Assembly: GCF_003350925.1 (NCBI RefSeq)
Contig: NZ_KZ857184.1
Span: 111,493-175,492, forward strand
Length of the DNA: 64,000 nt
Direction of reading: 5' to 3'
DNA from: Dyella tabacisoli
GTDB lineage: Bacteria > Pseudomonadota > Gammaproteobacteria > Xanthomonadales > Rhodanobacteraceae
Both the position numbers and the translations under genes were made by a program. The notes below the pieces were generated by a model. That model was not told the DNA's origin. It worked only from the letters and a program-made list of their open reading frames with translations, and searched no databases. This document shows positions 59,728 to 64,000 of the stretch, piece by piece; within the stretch, counting starts at the first letter, position 1, and the number at the start of each line of letters is the position of its first letter.

Positions 59728-61053
59728 ATGAGCGACTCATCCTCGTCCGGCGGTTACATCCGCCGGCTCGGTCTGTGGGACGCCGCCCTGATCGTGGTCG
59801 GCGGCATCATCGGCGGCGGCATCTTTCTCAACCCCGGCATCATCGCGCAACGCACCAACTCGGGCCTGGCGTTGCTGCTGATGTGGGTCGGCGCCGGCGT
59901 ACTCACCTTGATCGGCGCGCTCTGCTACGCCGAACTCGGCGCACGCCGCCCACGTGCCGGCGGCAGTTATATCTATCTACGCGACGCGCTGGGGCCGTTG
60001 GCCGGCTTTCTGTTCGGCTGGACCATGTTGCTGGTGATCTACTCCGGCTCGGCCGCTGCCGTGGCGACGGTGTTCGCCAGTTATTCGGCAGCGGTGTTTG
60101 GTTTACCGACGACCGCGATACCGCCACTGGCGGCCGGTGCGCTGGTGTTCGTGGCCGGCATCAATCTGTTCGGTCTGCGCCTGGGCGTGCAACTGCAGAA
60201 TCTGTTCACCCTGCTCAAACTGTTGGCGGTGGCGATGCTGCTGGTTTGCGGTTTGTTTTTAGCCGGCGTGGGTAGCGGCAGTCATTCGATATTCGCGGTA
60301 GATCCGGCGCGCAGCGGCGTCGGCTTCATGGGCGCGGCGCTACCCGTGTTGTTCGCTTACAGCGGCTTCACCTATCTCAATAATCTGGCCGGCGAAGTAC
60401 GCGAGCCGCAACGCACCCTGCCGCGCGCTTTGTTTGTCGGCATGCTGCTGGTGATCCTGATCTACGGGCTGGTCAACGTGGCCTATCTAGAGGTACTCGG
60501 ACACGCCGGCCTCGCCGCCAGCCGCACGCCGGCTGCCGACGTGATGCAGCAGGTCGCCGGCCCGCTGGGCGCCAAATTGATGGCTATCGGCATAGCGATA
60601 TCCACGCTGGGTTTTTGCAATATCACCCTGGTCGCAGGTGCACGGGTGCTGCAGGTGATGGGCGCGGACGGCTTGTTCTTTCGCAGCGTGGCGCAGTTGC
60701 ACCCGAAGCATCACACGCCCAATCTGGCCCTGCTGCTGCTCACCGGCTGGGCCTGTGTACTGGCGCTATCCGGCTCTTACGGTCAACTGCTCGATTACGC
60801 CACCTTCGGTGACTGGCTGGCCTGCGCTTTCGGCGTAGGCACCTTGTTCTGGTATCGCCGCCATGACCACGGCCCGGTCGATTTCCGCGTGCCGGGCTAT
60901 CCCCTGCTGCCGCTGCTGTTTATCGCTACGGTGGGGCTGGTGGTGGTGCAAAGCCTGCGCGACAGCCCGCTCAACACCGGCATCGGCGTGCTTATCATGT
61001 TGTCCGGCGTACCGGTTTATTGGGTATGGCAACGGCTGTTTAGCGACAAGTAA
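59728..61053 (+). CDS. APC-superfamily amino-acid permease
   Basis: A 441-residue integral membrane transporter with about 12 TM helices. The N-terminal motif GLWDAALIVVGGIIGGGIFL is the consensus of APC/LAT-type permeases, followed by ARRPRAGGSYIYLRDALGPL (the helix 3 motif) and AYSGFTYLNNLAGEVREPQR (helix 6-7 region). It resembles the L-type/serine-threonine exchange permeases. The substrate is not predictable. It lies between the S53 peptidase and the IorAB-like genes with no operon link evident; peptides released outside could be imported after cleavage (inference). Confidence 0.88.
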   Translation: MSDSSSSGGYIRRLGLWDAALIVVGGIIGGGIFLNPGIIAQRTNSGLALLLMWVGAGVLTLIGALCYAELGARRPRAGGSYIYLRDALGPLAGFLFGWTMLLVIYSGSAAAVATVFASYSAAVFGLPTTAIPPLAAGALVFVAGINLFGLRLGVQLQNLFTLLKLLAVAMLLVCGLFLAGVGSGSHSIFAVDPARSGVGFMGAALPVLFAYSGFTYLNNLAGEVREPQRTLPRALFVGMLLVILIYGLVNVAYLEVLGHAGLAASRTPAADVMQQVAGPLGAKLMAIGIAISTLGFCNITLVAGARVLQVMGADGLFFRSVAQLHPKHHTPNLALLLLTGWACVLALSGSYGQLLDYATFGDWLACAFGVGTLFWYRRHDHGPVDFRVPGYPLLPLLFIATVGLVVVQSLRDSPLNTGIGVLIMLSGVPVYWVWQRLFSDK

Positions 61054-61257
61054 TGGTTTGGAGGATGGCTTGCGACATGCCATCCCCATCCGTCGCAACC
61101 AGCCTCCAGCCAGTGGGCAGCATGGTTTTGAAACATCTCAAAATGCCAGGCGCTACTGAGCTTGCGCCTCCACCACCGCTACTCAATCCACACCCAAGGT
61201 AGGCTGCCCACCCCACGCGATGCCACAATGCGCGCGATACGTGAGGAGAATTTCCCG

Positions 61258-61797
61258 ATGGCGCACGCGCAAGTCCCGGTTCCACCCGACATTTCGAACA
61301 GCAAAATCGTGCAGGAGAAAGCGCGCGAGGGTGTCGACCTGGAAATCAACGGCAAGCGTTTTCGCCATACCGGCGACGAACAGATGCCGCTGCTGTGGTA
61401 TCTGCGCGACGTGCTGCAGCTCACCGGTACCAAGTACGGCAGCGCACACGGCGGCGATGGCACCGACCTGGTGCTGGTGAACGGCAAAGCCGTTTCCGCG
61501 ATCACCGTGCCCATGAAGGACCTGGCCGACAAGATGGTCATTACCGTGGAGGGGCTGGCCAGCACCGACGGTAAACTGCATCCGCTGCAGCAAGCCTTTA
61601 TCGACGAAGACGCCATCGGCTGCGGCTATTGCACGCCCGGTTGGCTGATCGCCGCGAAAGAGCTGATCGATCGCAAGCGCGACCCCTCCGATGCCGATAT
61701 CGACCAACTGCCGAACCTATGCCGTTGCGGCTGCCAAACTCGGGTACGACGCGCGATCATGCGCGCCGCCGCCGCACTCAACGGAGGCCGGGTATGA
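61258..61797 (+). CDS. IorA-like (2Fe-2S) subunit lacking the first cluster ligands
   Basis: A 179-residue small subunit of a molybdenum hydroxylase. The fold is recognisable: DLEINGKRFRHTGDEQMPLL, WYLRDVLQLTGTKYG, then the C-terminal helical domain with its [2Fe-2S] ligands Cys122, Cys125, Cys155 and Cys157 (GCGYCTPG and LCRCG). In the plant-ferredoxin-like N-terminal domain, the usual CxxxxCGxC and later Cys are absent: after KYG the sequence is SAHGGDGTDLVLVNG (Ser62 at the first position) and the fourth site reads AVSAITVPM. Thus only one of two clusters can form. The ATG has GAGGAG seven bases upstream. The stop overlaps the next gene's ATG by four bases. Alignment by eye. Confidence 0.8.
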   Translation: MAHAQVPVPPDISNSKIVQEKAREGVDLEINGKRFRHTGDEQMPLLWYLRDVLQLTGTKYGSAHGGDGTDLVLVNGKAVSAITVPMKDLADKMVITVEGLASTDGKLHPLQQAFIDEDAIGCGYCTPGWLIAAKELIDRKRDPSDADIDQLPNLCRCGCQTRVRRAIMRAAAALNGGRV

Positions 61798-64000
61798 GCG
61801 GCACGAACGGGCTTTCGCGCCGCGGCTTCCTCAAGGTGCTCGCCGGTACAGCCGGTGCACTGGTGGTTGGTATCCCATTTGCCGCAGCGGCCGACGCACC
61901 GCTGCCACCGGCTTTTCTAGGCGACACCCTCTACGGCCTCGGCGTTTATGTGCGTATCGATGCCGACGGCAATGTGCTGATCGGTGCGCGCGACCCCGAC
62001 AGCGGCACCGGCAGTGCCACCACCCTGCCCCGCATCATCGCCGATGAACTCGATGCCGACTGGCCGCGCGTTACCGTGGTCCCGCTTGGTCTCGGCGTGG
62101 AAAACGGCAATGACGAGCCGAACTGGATCTACGGGCACCAACTCGACGGCCTCGGCACCTCGACTCCCGCCGCCTGGTCCGACCTGCGTCAAGTCGGCGC
62201 CTTGGCGCGCTGGCTGCTATTGCAAGCGGCGGCCCGCCAGCTTGGCGTACCGGCTGAGCAACTGCAGACCAAGGCCGGCATGGTGATCGCAGCCGATGGC
62301 CGTCGCCTTGGCTATGGCAGCCTGGCCGAAGCTGCCGCCAAGATCTCGCCGCCGGCGAATCCGGTGCCGCTTAAAACCCCCGACCGCTATACCTTGATCG
62401 GCAAACCGGCCGGCGACGTCGATGCACACGCCTTTGTCACCGGCCAGGCGCGCTTCGCCATCGACCACCGCTTCGGCGATGCCCTGGTCGCCGTGCTGGT
62501 GCACTGCCCATGGCCCGATGGCACGCTCGATGGCATCGATGCCACCGAGACCAAGGCCGTCAAAGGCGTAGTGCAAGTGTTGCCGCTGATACCCGAGCCA
62601 GGCCAGCCACTCGGCAGCACGGTGATCGCTCCGGCCGTTGCGGTGTTGGCCGAAGATACCTGGTCTGCGCTACAGGGCCGCGCCAAGCTCAAGCTGCAAT
62701 GGAAACCAGGCGCCAGCAACACTGAAAACAGCGCCGCGCTGGAATTGCAGGCGATCGACCTGCTCAACGACAAAAACCACGCGCCGACCACGCGGGTGCG
62801 CAACGACGGCGACGTCGATGCAGCCAACAAGAAAGCAGCCTTCCGCGTCGAGGCCACCTATCTGCAGCCCTGGTTGGCGCACACCACCGCCGAGCCGATG
62901 AACTGCCTCGCACGCATCGACAAGGACCACGCTCTGTTGATCGCCCCCACCCAGGCGCCGCAACAAGCCTGGGCCGTCGTGCAGCGACTGACCGGCTTCA
63001 AACCCGACCAGATCGAGATACGCGTACCTCGCATCGGTGGTGGCTACGGCCGCCGACTCGATCACGACTATGTCGCCGAAACGGTGATGCTGGCCAAAGC
63101 CGCCGGCAAGCCCGTGCGCTTGCTATGGACACGCGACGAAGACTTCACCCACGACTTTTACCGCTCCGCCAGCGTCCACAAACTCACGGCCACGCTTGAC
63201 CACAAGCGTCAGGTCATCAGTTGGAATCAGCGCATGGCAAGCGCCTCCGCGCGCGCGCGCCGCGGCGTACCCGAGCCACGGCTATGGACGTCCGAACTCG
63301 ATGCCAACCAACTGCCGGCCGGCCTGATACCGAATTACCGCAGTGACTGGTACGCCCTGCAGTCGTCGATACCGGGCGGCCACGCTCGCGGCATGCCGCA
63401 TTTGAACAACGCGTTTGCAGTCGAGAGTTTCATCGACGAAATCGCCCACTCGCTGAAAGAAAACCCACTCGACACCCGCTTGCGCCTGCTCGGCCAGCCA
63501 CGGCAAATACCGCTACACGGCCTGGGCACCACCATGGACACCGCACGACTCACCAACGTGCTCAATCTGGTCGCCGAACGCATCGAGTGGAAAAACTGGC
63601 TACGCACCGTCAACGGACTAGGCATCGCCTGCTGGCACATCAACGGTGCCTACGTGGCCCATGCGATCGAAGCCTCATTGCAGCGTGACAAGCTGACCAT
63701 TGAGCGGGTCGTATGCGCCGTCGATGTAGGCCGCGCGATCAACCCGACCGGATTGGAAGGCCAAATCGCCGGCGCCACGCTCGATGCCCTATCGACCGCG
63801 CTCAATCTCGCGATCACCTTCAAGAATGGCCAGATCCAGCAACGCAGCTACAAAGACTATCCGCTGGCCAACATGGCTCAGCTACCCAATAGTGTGGAAG
63901 TGATTGTCGTGCCTGGTGACCGCGATCCTACTGGGGCGAGCTTTTTGGCTATGCCTAGTGCGGCGCCTGCGTTGGCTAATGCGGTGTTTCGCGTTAGTGC
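61794..64000 (+). CDS. IorB-like molybdopterin-binding subunit, incomplete at the window end, catalytic residues altered
   Basis: The large subunit of a xanthine-dehydrogenase-family hydroxylase, open to the last base (735 codons so far). A twin-arginine-like signal (LSRRGFLKVLAG) begins the protein; the body contains QAPQQAWAVV, VPRIGGGYGRRLDHDY, LLWTRDEDFTHDFYRSA, ESFIDEIAHSL and VCAVDVGRAINPTG, all family landmarks. Unusual: the MGQG-type loop reads DPDSGTGS (about 67-73), GGQGTGGSTS reads GHQLDGLGTST, the conserved GP-W-R loop is altered, and near the C-terminus the GVGEPG catalytic Glu position reads GASFLAMPSAAP, where the Glu appears to be Phe717. The MoCo pocket may be rebuilt or lost. 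Confidence 0.78.
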   Translation, partial: MSGTNGLSRRGFLKVLAGTAGALVVGIPFAAAADAPLPPAFLGDTLYGLGVYVRIDADGNVLIGARDPDSGTGSATTLPRIIADELDADWPRVTVVPLGLGVENGNDEPNWIYGHQLDGLGTSTPAAWSDLRQVGALARWLLLQAAARQLGVPAEQLQTKAGMVIAADGRRLGYGSLAEAAAKISPPANPVPLKTPDRYTLIGKPAGDVDAHAFVTGQARFAIDHRFGDALVAVLVHCPWPDGTLDGIDATETKAVKGVVQVLPLIPEPGQPLGSTVIAPAVAVLAEDTWSALQGRAKLKLQWKPGASNTENSAALELQAIDLLNDKNHAPTTRVRNDGDVDAANKKAAFRVEATYLQPWLAHTTAEPMNCLARIDKDHALLIAPTQAPQQAWAVVQRLTGFKPDQIEIRVPRIGGGYGRRLDHDYVAETVMLAKAAGKPVRLLWTRDEDFTHDFYRSASVHKLTATLDHKRQVISWNQRMASASARARRGVPEPRLWTSELDANQLPAGLIPNYRSDWYALQSSIPGGHARGMPHLNNAFAVESFIDEIAHSLKENPLDTRLRLLGQPRQIPLHGLGTTMDTARLTNVLNLVAERIEWKNWLRTVNGLGIACWHINGAYVAHAIEASLQRDKLTIERVVCAVDVGRAINPTGLEGQIAGATLDALSTALNLAITFKNGQIQQRSYKDYPLANMAQLPNSVEVIVVPGDRDPTGASFLAMPSAAPALANAVFRVS

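Noticed and set aside
1..64000. tRNA, rRNA or riboswitches
   Set aside because: I looked for anticodon-arm patterns, rRNA landmarks and common riboswitch cores by eye and saw none; a covariance-model search would be needed to exclude them.

Overview
The window looks like chromosome of a Gammaproteobacterium of the Xanthomonadales, most likely Rhodanobacteraceae (Dyella, Rhodanobacter, Luteibacter or a relative; genus not resolvable by eye). The reasons are an aspartokinase-diaminopimelate decarboxylase fusion, a MurD2-MurL pair (the L-Glu route to peptidoglycan D-Glu described in Xanthomonas), several TonB-dependent receptors, secreted S8 and S53 peptidases, and the CGGGGAA heptamer repeats and long inverted repeats I associate with this order. 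No rRNA, tRNA or CRISPR array was recognised.

Layout. 0.4-8.1 kb: a secreted subtilase, a GH31 alpha-glycosidase, a two-TM protein, a LytTR-domain remnant and a TetR-amidohydrolase pair. 8.2-14.6 kb: an accessory array of about twelve small, unrelated genes, all on the minus strand. Most are separated by copies of one 24-bp palindrome (arms GTCCGCTT/AAGCGGAC) placed just 3' of each stop codon. In the middle (11.9-13.1 kb) are three integron-type gene cassettes with recognisable attC sites and no integrase in view. The array carries a sirtuin without zinc cysteines and an SMI1/KNR4 immunity-like protein. 14.9-19 kb: an Oar-like TonB receptor coupled to a small secreted ORF, with a divergent HTH regulator behind an inverted-repeat operator.

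19-33 kb is mostly core: PBP1b and a TPR lipoprotein, an SDR protein, a TPR membrane protein, RelA, HrpA (with an in-frame repeat insertion), Dps, and an XRE-cupin regulator with an NTF2-like protein. 33.6-48.5 kb: a second TonB receptor, a GH17-GT2 beta-glucan synthase of NdvB type, a nested inverted-repeat element, TamA-TamB, an M13 peptidase, and DUF5329 and DUF4019 proteins. 48.5-55.6 kb, minus strand: murD2, murL, the lysC-lysA fusion and class I fumarase, so cell-wall D-Glu and lysine/DAP precursor genes lie together. 55.8-61 kb: two paralogous small beta-barrel proteins, an S53 peptidase and an APC permease. 61.3 kb to the end: an IorA/IorB-like molybdenum hydroxylase pair in which both subunits lack canonical residues (first [2Fe-2S] cysteines in one, catalytic Glu in the other).

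The best candidates for something new are the palindrome-delimited gene array that merges with an integron cassette cluster, and the degenerate molybdenum-hydroxylase pair at the right edge. All alignments were made by eye; start codons moved from the longest open frame are explained in each entry.
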